A stretch of 64,000 nt of DNA from JBBSNV01 sp964458605 (GCA_964458605.1 CAYWLS010000016.1:1-64000); one strand, 5' to 3'. Counted from the first letter of the stretch, positions 23,505-32,317 are shown. The notes: generated by a model from the letters alone, not told the origin. Program-made: numbers and translations.

Positions 23505-24731
23505 ATGGCTGCTGACCACGATTCGCTGTCGATAGAGGCTTTGCCGCTGGCTGTCCGGCTGGAAGCGGCCGAGGCGCGATTGCGTTCGATTCTGCAGACC
23601 GTGCCGGACGCCATGATCATCATCGACGAGCAGGGCCGCATCGAATCGCTCAGCGCCACGGCCGAGCGGCTGTTCGGCTATCGCGCCGAGGAGCTGGCCG
23701 GACAGAATGTCAGCGTGCTGATGCCCTCGCCCGATCGCGAATTGCACGACGGCTATCTGCGGCGCTATCTGGCCACCGGCGAGCGCCGCATCATCGGCAT
23801 CGGCCGCGTCGTGGTGGGCCAGCGCAAGGGCGGCACCACCTTCCCCATGCATCTGACGGTGGGCGAGCTGCGCACCGGCGAGCGCCACCATTTCACCGGT
23901 TTCATCCGCGACCTGACCGACCAGCAGCTCACCGAGTCCCGCCTCAAGGAGCTGCAGTCCGAGGTCACCCACATGTCGCGCTACACGGCGCTGGGCGAGA
24001 TGGCCTCGACACTGGCGCACGAGATCAACCAGCCGCTGACGGCCATCAGCAACTACCTGAGGGGCTGCCAGCGGCTGCTGGAGCGAGTGGCCAGCGAGGA
24101 CGCCGCGACGCTGCGCGATGCGCTGGGCAAGGCGGCCGACCAGGCGCTGCGCGCCGGCCAGATCATCCGCCGGCTGCGCGAATTCGTGGCGCGCGGCGAA
24201 AGCGAGCGGCGCATCGAGAACCTGCCGCGGCTGATCGAGGATGCCAGCACCCTGGCGCTGCTGGGGGCACGCGAGAGCGGCATCGCGGTCGGCTTCCGCC
24301 TCGACCCCTCGGCCGAGACCGTGCTGGCCGACCGCATCCAGATCCAGCAGGTGCTGGTCAACCTGATCCGCAACGCCATCGAGGCCATGCTGGATGTCTC
24401 GCCGCCGCGCCGGCTGCAGATCGCCACCAGGCTGGGAAGCGAGGGGCTGGTCGAGATCGAGGTGGCCGACAATGGCCCCGGCCTGGCGCCGGAGGTGATG
24501 CGCTCGCTGTTCCAGCCCTTCGTCACCACCAAGCGCAAGGGCATGGGGCTGGGTCTGTCGATCTGCCGCACCATCGTCGAGGCGCATGGCGGCAAGATCT
24601 GGGTCACGGCGCCGGCCGAGGGCAGCGGCACGGTGTTCCGCTTCACCCTGCGCAGCGCCAACCCGGACGAGCCCGGCGAGGAAAATGGCGGCCCCGGGAA
24701 TGGCGGCGAGGAGAATGTCCGTGCCGAATAG
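23505..24731 (+). CDS. fixL: Oxygen-sensing histidine kinase FixL
   Basis: The 408-residue soluble kinase has one PAS domain (about 25-140) that carries the FixL haem features: H81 in LHDGYLRRY and R101 in IIGIGRVV. They are 20 residues apart, as are the haem-binding and oxygen-signalling residues of Bradyrhizobium FixL. The kinase phospho-histidine is H172 in LAHEINQPL, and the HATPase has DNGPGL and GMGLGLSI. The extra N-terminal PAS of longer FixL proteins and any membrane segment are absent. Oxygen leaving the haem should switch kinase activity on and phosphorylate FixJ, whose start overlaps the fixL end. Confidence 0.93.
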   Translation: MAADHDSLSIEALPLAVRLEAAEARLRSILQTVPDAMIIIDEQGRIESLSATAERLFGYRAEELAGQNVSVLMPSPDRELHDGYLRRYLATGERRIIGIGRVVVGQRKGGTTFPMHLTVGELRTGERHHFTGFIRDLTDQQLTESRLKELQSEVTHMSRYTALGEMASTLAHEINQPLTAISNYLRGCQRLLERVASEDAATLRDALGKAADQALRAGQIIRRLREFVARGESERRIENLPRLIEDASTLALLGARESGIAVGFRLDPSAETVLADRIQIQQVLVNLIRNAIEAMLDVSPPRRLQIATRLGSEGLVEIEVADNGPGLAPEVMRSLFQPFVTTKRKGMGLGLSICRTIVEAHGGKIWVTAPAEGSGTVFRFTLRSANPDEPGEENGGPGNGGEENVRAE

Positions 24732-25332
24732 CATCGTGCATGTGATCGACGACGACGAGGACGTGCGCCAGTCGCTGGGCTTCCTGCTGCGCGCCGCCGG
24801 CATCAATGTCGCGCTGCACGATTCGGCGCTGGCCTTCCTCGAGACCCTGCCCAACTCCGCGCCGGGCTGCGTCGTCACCGACATCCGCATGCCCGGCATG
24901 GATGGGCTGGAACTGCAGCGCCACCTGCGCGAACAGGGCTCGCACCTGCCGGTGATCGTCATGACCGGCCATGCCGACGTGCCGCTGGCAGTGCAGGCCA
25001 TGAAGGCCGGTGCGGTCGACTTCATCGAGAAGCCGTTCGACGACGAGACCCTGCTGTCGGCGATCCGCGCCGCGCTGTCGGCCTATCGCAAGGACGCCGA
25101 GCGCGAGAAGCGCCAGAGCGAAATCCGCAAGCGGCTCGACACCCTGTCCGACCGCGAGCGCGAGGTGATGGACGGGCTGGTCGACGGCAAGGCCAACAAG
25201 GCGATCGCCCACGACCTGGGCATCTCGCCGCGCACCGTGGAGATCTACCGCGCCAATGTCATGACCAAGATGCAGGCCGAGAGCCTGTCGGAGCTGGTGC
25301 GCATGGCGCTGCTGGCGGGCGACAAGGCGTAG
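24715..25332 (+). CDS. fixJ: Response regulator FixJ
   Basis: A 205-residue regulator with a receiver domain (phospho-acceptor D56 in VVTDIRMPGMDG, switch lysine in IEKPF) and a C-terminal LuxR/FixJ helix-turn-helix with LSDREREVMDGLVDGKANKAIA. ATG 24715 follows GAGGAG and lies 17 bp inside fixL, so the pair is co-translated. In known systems phospho-FixJ activates fixK-type genes; the Crp/Fnr gene at 6845 is the candidate here, with the FNR-type box at hsp20 as a downstream target. Confidence 0.93.
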   Translation: MSVPNSIVHVIDDDEDVRQSLGFLLRAAGINVALHDSALAFLETLPNSAPGCVVTDIRMPGMDGLELQRHLREQGSHLPVIVMTGHADVPLAVQAMKAGAVDFIEKPFDDETLLSAIRAALSAYRKDAEREKRQSEIRKRLDTLSDREREVMDGLVDGKANKAIAHDLGISPRTVEIYRANVMTKMQAESLSELVRMALLAGDKA

Positions 25333-25444
25333 AACGCCTGGGACGCGAAACGCCCGACCGGCGCAGGATCGTCGCTGCGCAGGCGCGCCGCTTCGCGCCA
25401 GGCAAGCGCAGAGCTATTCGGGGCTCGTGGCGATGGCTCTGTCG

Positions 25445-26254
25445 CTACCGGCCGGTGAAGCGCGCGGTGCGGCGCTCGATCACCGCCGCCAGCCCTTCGC
25501 GCGCGTCTTCGGTGCCGGAAAGCTCGGTCACGGTGCGCGCCTCCTCCGGCAGGCAGGCCTCGACCGACGCGGCGATGCCGTTCCACAGCAGCCGCTTGGT
25601 GGCGGCCAGCGCGCGGGGCGCCATGGCGGCCAGGGTGCGCGCCTGTTGCATCGCCGCCGCCATCAGTTCGCCGTCATCGACCACCTGGTTGACGATGCCC
25701 AGCGCCCTGGCTTCGTCGGCGCCGATGGTCGGGCTGGTCAGCAATATCTCCATCGCCTTGCGCTGGCCGACCAGCCGCGCCAAGGTCACCGAGGCGCCGG
25801 CATCGGGCGCCATGGCCACGCGCGTGGCGCCGCTGAGAAACTTGGCCGATCGCGCGGCGATCGCCATGTCGACGGCGCAGACCAGGCCGAAGCCGCCGCC
25901 GCCCGCGGCGAAGCCCTGCACCGCGGCGATCACCGGCGCGTCGAGCCGGATCAGCCCCAATATGGCCTGCTGCAGCAGCGCGGTGGCCTTGGCGACGTAG
26001 CGCGGCAGTTGCTCGCCCTCGGCGGCGAAGGCGCGCACGTCGCCGCCGGCGCAGAAGTTCGGCCCGGCGCCGCTGACCAGCAGCACCCGCACCTCCGGCT
26101 CGCCGCGGCAGCGCAGGATGGCGGCGTTCAGCGCCTCCAGCAGCTCGATGTTCATGCCGTTGGCCGAATCGGGCCGGTTCAGCACGATATGCGCCACGCC
26201 GTCGTCCCACGACAGCAGCGCGGCGCCCTCGGCGATCAGTTTGCGTTCGACCAT
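25445..26254 (-). CDS. Enoyl-CoA hydratase/isomerase-family protein
   Basis: A 269-residue crotonase-fold protein. The oxyanion-hole regions are seen in GPNFCAGGDVRAF and in FAAGGGGFGLVCAVDMAIA. The usual catalytic glutamates are not in their standard sites (A and D occupy the region around SGATRVAMAPDAG), so isomerase or hydrolase chemistry is as likely as hydration. The start at 26254 has GAGGAC ahead of it; that ribosome site is the last of five tandem copies of the upstream junction sequence. It follows the Rieske beta gene on the same strand and is probably co-transcribed. Confidence 0.85.
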   Translation of the reverse strand: MVERKLIAEGAALLSWDDGVAHIVLNRPDSANGMNIELLEALNAAILRCRGEPEVRVLLVSGAGPNFCAGGDVRAFAAEGEQLPRYVAKATALLQQAILGLIRLDAPVIAAVQGFAAGGGGFGLVCAVDMAIAARSAKFLSGATRVAMAPDAGASVTLARLVGQRKAMEILLTSPTIGADEARALGIVNQVVDDGELMAAAMQQARTLAAMAPRALAATKRLLWNGIAASVEACLPEEARTVTELSGTEDAREGLAAVIERRTARFTGR

Positions 26255-26261
26255 GATGTCC

Positions 26262-26378
26262 TCAAATCGGCAACGACCGCGCGTCCGCGCTGTCGTCAAA
26301 TCGGCAACGACCGCGCGGGACGCGCCGTCGTCAAATCAGAAACGCCTCAAATCAGGAACGCCTCAAATCAGGAACGCC
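26262..26378 (-). repeat. Five tandem copies of a stop-codon/ribosome-site junction
   Basis: The forward-strand motif TCAAATC(G/A)G(C/A/G)AACG begins at 26262, 26296, 26331, 26347 and 26363 (spacings 34, 35, 16, 16). Read on the coding (minus) strand each copy is roughly CGTTNCYGATTTGA followed by GG or CG, so it carries a TGA stop and in most cases a GAGG-like ribosome site. The copy at 26363 holds the true stop of the Rieske beta gene, and the copy at 26262 holds the ribosome site of the hydratase. Confidence 0.8.
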
Positions 26379-26932
26379 AGGGTGTAGAGCGGTTTGTCGT
26401 TGTTGACCAGCACCACCGTCTTGCGCGCCATGCGGAACGAATCGGTGCCCTCCGGCCGGCGCAGCACATACTGCGTGCGCGCCGCCCACAAGGTCTCGCC
26501 GCGCCGGTTGGATTCGAACACCAGCACGTTGGCGCCCACGGTCAGCTCGGCGCCGCGATCCGCCAGCAGCTCGATGTTGGAGATCATGTGGCGCAGCCGC
26601 GACGCCGGCTCCTGGCTGTGGCGCCGCCCGGTCAGGAGCTGCTTGACGCGCAGCGCGATGCGCGAGCGGTTGTCGTAGACGATCGACATGCAGGTCTCCG
26701 GATCGCTGTCCTCGCCATTGGCCGGGATCCAATAGACGCCGTCGTCGTCCCACAGCGCCTCCCACTCGGCATAGCGATGCTCGTCGGCCAACCGCGCCTC
26801 GCGGAACAGGAACTGGCCGATCTCGTGCAGCAGCGCCGCCTGCGCCGCCGCATCGCGCGGCGGCGCCCGATCCGGCTGCGCTCGCTCCGGTGGCGCCCGG
26901 TCCGGCGGCGCGCGCTCCATCGCCGCGCTCAT
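26363..26932 (-). CDS. Aromatic-ring-hydroxylating dioxygenase beta subunit
   Basis: A 189-residue SnoaL-like/cone-fold subunit (REARLADEHRYAEWEALWDDDGVYWIP near residue 50) that supports the alpha subunit trimer but carries no cofactor. The first 25 residues are a Pro/Arg/Asp repeat (RAPPDRAPPERAQPDRAPP) made by short tandem DNA repeats and are unlikely to be folded. Its ATG overlaps the alpha stop as ATGA. Electron-transfer partners (ferredoxin, reductase) are not encoded nearby. Confidence 0.88.
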   Translation of the reverse strand: MSAAMERAPPDRAPPERAQPDRAPPRDAAAQAALLHEIGQFLFREARLADEHRYAEWEALWDDDGVYWIPANGEDSDPETCMSIVYDNRSRIALRVKQLLTGRRHSQEPASRLRHMISNIELLADRGAELTVGANVLVFESNRRGETLWAARTQYVLRRPEGTDSFRMARKTVVLVNNDKPLYTLAFLI

Positions 26933-28188
26933 GGCGCGCTCCCGTTGGTTTCCATCAGCGCGCGATAGTGGCGCCAGATGCCGCGCGTGGTCACCTCGTC
27001 GGTGTTGTGGGCGATGCGGAAGCCGTCGCCGTCGCGGCTTTCCCGCCCCAGGCCGCGTCCCAGATAGAGCCATTGCGGATCGCGCGCCAGCACGCCGCGA
27101 TGGGAGCGTTCGTACATCTCGCTGTCGTCGGCCAGCAGGAAGCCGGCCGGCCCGACCGAGCCCATGGTCTGCTGGCGCAGGCGGCGGTTGATGTCGGGCG
27201 CGCCCTTGAACTGCAGCGCCGTGACGTGCTGCACCGTGTCGTCCACCGCCAGCGGCTGGATCACGAAGATCTGGATCTCGGCGATGAACAGATTGGGGAA
27301 GATCATCACATGGGGCGTGCCGTCGATCATGATGGCGTCGCCCTGCTGCCGCCCGTAGGCCGCGCGCATCGCCGCGGCATAGTCGGGCAGCCGCGCCTCG
27401 TCGGTGCCGAACCACAGCAGCGGCTTGGCGTGGCGGCGGAACTCGGGCCGCAAATCGTTCTCGGTGTGGCCGTTGCCGTAGTCGCGCGCCACGGCGATCG
27501 ACTTGGCGCCGTACAGCGCGCCGATGCCGCTCTGCGCCACGCCGAAGATCGAGGAATGCACGAAGCCCGGGTGATAGCCGTCGGTCTCGTTCTCCAGCAC
27601 GAACTTCCAGTTGGCCTTGACCCGGTGCTGCAGGAAGCCGGCGGTGATCTCGACCTCGCCCGCGGGCGAATTGCGCACCAGCCGGTCGATGGTCTCGGCC
27701 GCGCCGCCCAGATGCTCGGCCAAGGTGGGACCGTCCGCCGCCAGCGAGGCGAACACGAAGCCGCGATACGATTCCACGCGCGGCACCGCCGCCAGGCCCA
27801 GCCCGGAGAGATCCTGTCCCCGGTAGCCGTCCCGGAAGGCCACGCCCATCAGCCTGCCGTCATTGGCATAGGTCCAGGCATGGAAGGGACAGGTGAAGGA
27901 TGCCGCGTTGCCGCGATCGCGGGCGCAGACCTGCGCGCCCTTGTGGGCGCAGCGATTGAGCAGCAGGTGCAGGCCGCCCTGCGCGTCGCGCGTCATGATC
28001 ACCGATTGCGGCCCGATCGACTTCAGCACGAAGTCGTTGGGCTGCCTGACCTCGCTCTCGTGCCCGACATAGACCCAGCCGCGATACCAGATGCGCTCCA
28101 GCTCGGCCTGGAAGATCGCCGGATCGGTATAGAGGCTGCCATGCACGCGGGCCGGCTCGATCAGCGCGCCGACGTCGAGACCGTCCAT
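26929..28188 (-). CDS. Rieske aromatic-ring-hydroxylating dioxygenase alpha subunit
   Basis: The 419-residue oxygenase has the Rieske [2Fe-2S] ligands C80-x-H82 and C100-x2-H103, and the mononuclear-iron region NETDGYHPGFVHS with the bridging aspartate and two histidines. Such enzymes add O2 across an aromatic ring or demethylate. ATG 28188 is chosen because GGAG lies 8 bp ahead; ATG 28200 abuts the TetR operator and has no ribosome site. Control is probably by the TetR at 28244 through the palindrome at 28201. The nearby acyl-CoA ligase, under the same regulator, suggests an aromatic acid or aromatic acyl substrate. Confidence 0.92.
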   Translation of the reverse strand: MDGLDVGALIEPARVHGSLYTDPAIFQAELERIWYRGWVYVGHESEVRQPNDFVLKSIGPQSVIMTRDAQGGLHLLLNRCAHKGAQVCARDRGNAASFTCPFHAWTYANDGRLMGVAFRDGYRGQDLSGLGLAAVPRVESYRGFVFASLAADGPTLAEHLGGAAETIDRLVRNSPAGEVEITAGFLQHRVKANWKFVLENETDGYHPGFVHSSIFGVAQSGIGALYGAKSIAVARDYGNGHTENDLRPEFRRHAKPLLWFGTDEARLPDYAAAMRAAYGRQQGDAIMIDGTPHVMIFPNLFIAEIQIFVIQPLAVDDTVQHVTALQFKGAPDINRRLRQQTMGSVGPAGFLLADDSEMYERSHRGVLARDPQWLYLGRGLGRESRDGDGFRIAHNTDEVTTRGIWRHYRALMETNGSAP

Positions 28189-28200
28189 GCTCGGCTCCAT

Positions 28201-28222
28201 TATTAGAACGATCGGTCTAATA
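28201..28222. promoter_or_regulatory. TetR operator ahead of the dioxygenase genes
   Basis: TATTAGA-ACGATCGG-TCTAATA: two perfect 7-bp arms around an ACGATCGG centre, 22 bp in all, with one mismatched pair. AACGANCNGTCTAATAAT is shared with the site at 28894. Confidence 0.7.
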
Positions 28223-28243
28223 ATAGCCCGGCGGACGGCGAGG

Positions 28244-28840
28244 TCAAGCGGTGCGGCCGAAGCCGTGCAGCAGCATGTCCGAGGCGATCTCGGCCAGTTC
28301 GCGCGGGCCGACCGCGCCCTTGGGATCGTACCAGGCATAGGTGAAATTGATCATGCCCAGCACCAGCATGGTGTAGACCTTGCGGTTGCGCCGGTTGAGC
28401 CGCTTTGCCTTGTCGACCGCCTGCAGGCTGCCCAACACCAGCTCGACGATGCGGTTCTGCAGCTCGCGCACCCGGCCCTGCTCGGCCGGCTTGAGGTTGC
28501 CCAGGTCGTTCATCAGCACGATCTGCTCGTTTTTGGAGCGGGCGTTGAGCGCGGTGATGGCGCGGATGATGTTGCGCAACTGCTGCTCGGGCTGGTCCGA
28601 CACGGCGATGGCGCCCTGCACCTGCGAGCCCATGTCGGCGATGTGCTCCCGCATCATCTCGCGCAGGATGGCGTCCTTGCTGTCGAAATAATGGTAGAGC
28701 GTGCCGCGCGACACGCCGCAGGCCTTGGTCAGGTCGCCGATCGAGCTGTTGGCATAGCCCTTGCGGGCGAACAGCGCAGCCGCCTGGCGCAGGATGGCGG
28801 CTTTGATCTCGGCATAGTTCTGCGACTGGGGACGGGCCAT
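28244..28840 (-). CDS. TetR-family repressor of the dioxygenase/ligase regulon
   Basis: A 198-residue TetR protein: an N-terminal helix-turn-helix (SSIGDLTKACGVSRGTLYHYFDSKDAI, about 30-56) and a helical ligand/dimer domain. It lies between the dioxygenase genes (same strand, downstream) and the acyl-CoA ligase (divergent), with near-identical palindromes on both sides. It should therefore control itself and both flanks. The likely effector is an acyl-CoA made by the ligase; this is inference from PaaR/FadR-type logic. Confidence 0.9.
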   Translation of the reverse strand: MARPQSQNYAEIKAAILRQAAALFARKGYANSSIGDLTKACGVSRGTLYHYFDSKDAILREMMREHIADMGSQVQGAIAVSDQPEQQLRNIIRAITALNARSKNEQIVLMNDLGNLKPAEQGRVRELQNRIVELVLGSLQAVDKAKRLNRRNRKVYTMLVLGMINFTYAWYDPKGAVGPRELAEIASDMLLHGFGRTA

Positions 28841-28893
28841 GCGCCGGCAGTCTATGGCAAATCGACTTGACGCGCCACGGCCGCCGCCTTGTA

Positions 28894-28918
28894 ATTAGTC
28901 GAACGAACAGTCTAATAA
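28894..28918. promoter_or_regulatory. TetR operator in the divergent tetR/ligase promoter
   Basis: ATTAG-TCGAACGAACAG-TCTAAT: it shares 16 of 18 bp with the right part of the site at 28201, but its left arm is two bases further out. It lies 14 bp before ATG 28932. Confidence 0.6.
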
Positions 28919-28931
28919 TCGGGAGGAACGC

Positions 28932-30683
28932 ATGGCCCCAGCCGACAGGACGCTGGCCAATGGAGTGCTGGCCAATGGAACGCTGCCCAGCGTCGAAGCC
29001 CGCCGCGCCGCGCTGGCGGCCCGCGTGCCGCACTGGCAGCCCTCGACCCTGGATCGCGTGTTCGCCCGCATGGCGGCGGAGTTCGCCGACCGGCCCTATG
29101 TGCTGGCCGAGGAAGCGCAATGGAGCTACGGCCAGGTGCAGGAACGCGCCGAGCGCTATGCCGCCGGGCTGGCCGCGATCGGCGTCAAGCCGGGCGACCG
29201 GGTGGCGCTGCTGATGGCCAATTACGCCGAGTTCGTGCCGCTGGCCTTCGGCGTGTGGCGGCTGGGCGCCACGCTCATTCCGATGAACTTCGCCTTCCGC
29301 GCCGCCGAGCTGGGCTATGTGCTGAAGCAGTCCGGCGCGCGGGTGTTGATCACGATGAACGATTTCCGCGGCCTGAACTACGCCGCCATGCTCAACCAGC
29401 TCGCGCCGGGCTGGGAACACGACGCGACGGCCGCCTTCCCCGAGCTCAAGGCGGTGGTGTTGTTCGGCCCGAGCGACCGCAAAGCCATGCGCACCGACGA
29501 CTTGCTGGCCAAAGGCCAAGGCAAGACCGCGCCGGCCAATCCGACCCAGGCCGACGATCCGGCCGTGATCATGTACACCTCGGGGACGACGGGTCTGCCC
29601 AAGGGCGTGCTGCAGAGCCACGACAACGTGCTGCGCATCTCCTACGCGCTGGCCTATCACCAGGCCTATCGCGAGGGCCGCCGCACCCTGTTCGCGCTGC
29701 CGCTCTACCACGCCTTCGGCCTGGTGGTGGGGGTGATCGCCTCGATCTGGTCCGGCGGCGCCATCGTGCCGCAGATGACCTTCGATCCGGCCACCACCTT
29801 CGCCGGCATCGAGAAGTTCAAGGCCACCGACGCGCTGTTCGTGCCCACCATGTCGATGGCGCTGCTCGAGCATCCCGACCGCACCAAATACGATCTGTCC
29901 TCGCTGACCGGCGTGCTGTCGGGTGCGGCGCCGACCCCGGCCAGCGTGTGGAAGCGGCTGATCGAGGCACTGGGGCTGACGGAGACCTTCACCGGCTACG
30001 GCATGACCGAGCTGAGCTGCGCCACGGTACTGACCGCCTCGGGCGACGACCTGGCGCTGCTGGAGCGCACGGTAGGGCGCATCATCGATGCCGGCGCCGC
30101 CGCCCTGCCCGAGCACAACGGGCTGGTCGGTCAATACAAGACCTGCGATCCCTATACCGGCGAGCTGCTGCCCGACGGCGCCGAGGGCGAGCTGGTGTTC
30201 AAGGGGCCGACCGCCACCAAGGGCTATTTCGAGCGGCCGGAGGAGACGGCGGCGCTGTTCCTCGAGGACGGCTGGCTGCGCTCGGGCGATCTGGGCCGCA
30301 TCCGCCCGGACGGCTATATCGAGCTGACCGGCCGCTCCAAGGAACTCTACAAGACCGGCGGCGAGCTGGTGGCGCCCAAGGAGGTGGAAGCGGTGCTCGA
30401 CCAGCATCCCGACGTGGCGCAGTCCTACGTGATCGGCGTGCCGGACGACAAATGGGGCGAGATCGGCGCCGCCTGGGTGGTGCCCAAGGCCGGCGCGCGG
30501 CCCCAGCCCGAGGCACTGGCGCAATGGTGCGCCGAGCGGCTGGCCAAGTACAAATGGCCGCGCCACGTGTTCCTGACCGATGCCGATTCCTTGCCGAAGA
30601 CTCCCACCGGCAAGGTGCAGAAATTCGAGCTGGTCAAGCTGGCCCAGGCCAGGCTGAAGGAAGCGGCGCGCAAGAGCGCCTAG
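28932..30683 (+). CDS. AMP-dependent acyl-CoA synthetase/ligase
   Basis: A 583-residue adenylate-forming enzyme with the P-loop-like MYTSGTTGLPKGV, the GYGMTE motif, SGDLGRIRPDGYIELTGRSKE hinge region and the C-terminal lysine in KTPTGKVQK. It activates a carboxylic acid to its CoA thioester through an acyl-AMP. GGGAGGAA precedes ATG 28932. The first 15 residues include a short tandem repeat (ANGVLANGTL). The shared TetR operators tie it to the Rieske dioxygenase, suggesting an aromatic or arylalkanoic acid as substrate. Confidence 0.92.
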   Translation: MAPADRTLANGVLANGTLPSVEARRAALAARVPHWQPSTLDRVFARMAAEFADRPYVLAEEAQWSYGQVQERAERYAAGLAAIGVKPGDRVALLMANYAEFVPLAFGVWRLGATLIPMNFAFRAAELGYVLKQSGARVLITMNDFRGLNYAAMLNQLAPGWEHDATAAFPELKAVVLFGPSDRKAMRTDDLLAKGQGKTAPANPTQADDPAVIMYTSGTTGLPKGVLQSHDNVLRISYALAYHQAYREGRRTLFALPLYHAFGLVVGVIASIWSGGAIVPQMTFDPATTFAGIEKFKATDALFVPTMSMALLEHPDRTKYDLSSLTGVLSGAAPTPASVWKRLIEALGLTETFTGYGMTELSCATVLTASGDDLALLERTVGRIIDAGAAALPEHNGLVGQYKTCDPYTGELLPDGAEGELVFKGPTATKGYFERPEETAALFLEDGWLRSGDLGRIRPDGYIELTGRSKELYKTGGELVAPKEVEAVLDQHPDVAQSYVIGVPDDKWGEIGAAWVVPKAGARPQPEALAQWCAERLAKYKWPRHVFLTDADSLPKTPTGKVQKFELVKLAQARLKEAARKSA

Positions 30684-31195
30684 CCGCCCTCGCCCAGCGC
30701 CGCACGCACCCGCTCGGCGATCTCCGCCGGCGGCGCATCGATATCGACCACGATGGCGCGTTCCTCCGGCGTCGGATGCTCCAATATGGCGAGCTGGCTG
30801 TCGAGCAGGCTGGGCGGCATGTAGTGATCGCGCCGCGCCGCCATGCGGGTGCGGATCAGCCCGGGCGCGCCGCTCAGATGCACCAGCCGCACGCCCGTTC
30901 GTCCGTTCAGCAGCCGCTCGCGATAGGCCCGCTTCAGCGCCGAACACGTCACGACGCCGCCCACACCCTCTGCGCGCCAGCGATCGATCTGGGCGGCGAT
31001 GCGGTCGAGCCACGGCCAGCGATCGGCGTCCTCCAGCGGCGTGCCGGCGCGCATCTTCGCCACGTTCTCGGGCGGATGCAGCACATCGCCTTCCTGGAAC
31101 GCCACGCCCAAGGTCTCGGCCAGCGCCAGCGCCACCGTGGTCTTGCCGGCGCCGGCCACGCCCATCAGCAGCAAGATCGGCGGCGGCGCGCTCAT
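30680..31195 (-). CDS. gntK: Gluconokinase
   Basis: A 171-residue P-loop kinase with GVAGAGKTTV (Walker A), EGDVLHPPENVAKM and CSALKRAYRERL, all typical of GntK/IdnK. It phosphorylates D-gluconate to 6-phosphogluconate. Its start lies 1 bp after the end of the 6-phosphogluconate dehydrogenase gene, so the two catalyse consecutive steps from one transcript. The stop overlaps the end of the convergent ligase gene by 4 bp. No gluconate transporter adjoins. Confidence 0.92.
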   Translation of the reverse strand: MSAPPPILLLMGVAGAGKTTVALALAETLGVAFQEGDVLHPPENVAKMRAGTPLEDADRWPWLDRIAAQIDRWRAEGVGGVVTCSALKRAYRERLLNGRTGVRLVHLSGAPGLIRTRMAARRDHYMPPSLLDSQLAILEHPTPEERAIVVDIDAPPAEIAERVRAALGEGG

Positions 31196-31196
31196 C

Positions 31197-32210
31197 TCAC
31201 GTCTTGGGCGGCTTGCGGGGTTCGAGATGGCCGCCGAAGGCATGGCGCATGGCCGACAGCAGCTTGTCGGCGATGTTGTCGCCCGCCCCGTCGCCAAGGC
31301 GCGAGCGGAAGCGCGCATGGAGCGCCGCCGACAGCACCGGCGCCGGCACCGCTTCCTCCACCGCCGTCTGCACCGTCCAGCGGCCCTCGCCCGAATCCTC
31401 GACATGGCCCGAATAGCCGTCGAGCCGCGCATCGGCCGCCAGCGCCGCCGATGTCAGGTCGAGCAGCCAGGACGACACCACGCTGCCGCGCCGCCACAGC
31501 TCGGCGATGTCGGCCAGGTCGAAATCGAAGCGCTGATCGGCCGGCAGCTTGTCGCTATTCGCCTGCTGCAGGATGGCGAAGCCCTCGGCATAGGCTTGCA
31601 TCAGCCCGTACTCGATGCCGTTATGCACCATCTTGACGAAATGCCCGGCGCCGGCCGGCCCGCAATGCATGTAGCCGCGCGCGACCCGCGCATCGCGGCC
31701 CTCCCGCCGTGCCGTGGCGGCGATGTCGCCGCTGCCCGGCGCCAGCGCAGCGAAGATCGGATCGAGCCGCTGCACTGTCGCCGCATCGCCGCCGATCATC
31801 AGGCAATAGCCCCGATCGAGTCCCCACACGCCGCCGGAGGTGCCGCAATCGATGTAGGCGATGCCGCGCTCGCCCAGCATGGCGGCGCGCCGCACATCGT
31901 CCTTGAAGTAGGAATTGCCGCCATCGATCAGCGCGTCGCCCGCCTCGAGCAGTGCGGCGAGCTGGAACACCGCGCTCTCGGTGATGGCGCCGCTGGGCAG
32001 CATCAGCCACACCGCGCGCGGCTTGGCGAGCTGGCGCACCAGATCGGCCAGATCGCTGGCCGCCGCGATGCCCTCGCCCTGCAACGCCGCCACCGCCGCC
32101 GCATCGTGATCGAACGCCACGCAGCGATGCCCCTGCCGCGCCAGCCGCCGCACGATATTGCCGCCCATGCGGCCCAGCCCGATCACGCCCAATTGCCTCT
32201 GCCCTTGCAT
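31197..32210 (-). CDS. gnd: 6-phosphogluconate dehydrogenase (decarboxylating), short form
   Basis: A 337-residue enzyme of the shorter, usually NAD-preferring type: the N-terminal Rossmann motif GLGRMGGNIVRRL, DGGNSYFKDD, then HCGPAGAGHFVKMVHNGIEYG with the catalytic lysine and histidine, and a helical C-terminal domain. It converts 6-phosphogluconate to ribulose 5-phosphate and CO2. The start at 32210 follows GAGGAAG. Coupled with gluconokinase it forms a minimal gluconate-to-pentose route. Confidence 0.92.
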   Translation of the reverse strand: MQGQRQLGVIGLGRMGGNIVRRLARQGHRCVAFDHDAAAVAALQGEGIAAASDLADLVRQLAKPRAVWLMLPSGAITESAVFQLAALLEAGDALIDGGNSYFKDDVRRAAMLGERGIAYIDCGTSGGVWGLDRGYCLMIGGDAATVQRLDPIFAALAPGSGDIAATARREGRDARVARGYMHCGPAGAGHFVKMVHNGIEYGLMQAYAEGFAILQQANSDKLPADQRFDFDLADIAELWRRGSVVSSWLLDLTSAALAADARLDGYSGHVEDSGEGRWTVQTAVEEAVPAPVLSAALHARFRSRLGDGAGDNIADKLLSAMRHAFGGHLEPRKPPKT

Positions 32211-32317
32211 CAGGCTTCCTCCCGCCGGCGTCTCGTTGCCCGAAGGCCGGCATGCTTGCCCCCAGGTCCCGATTGTTCCATGAATGGCGCCGCCGCTCGA
32301 CAACAAGGTGACGCTTC

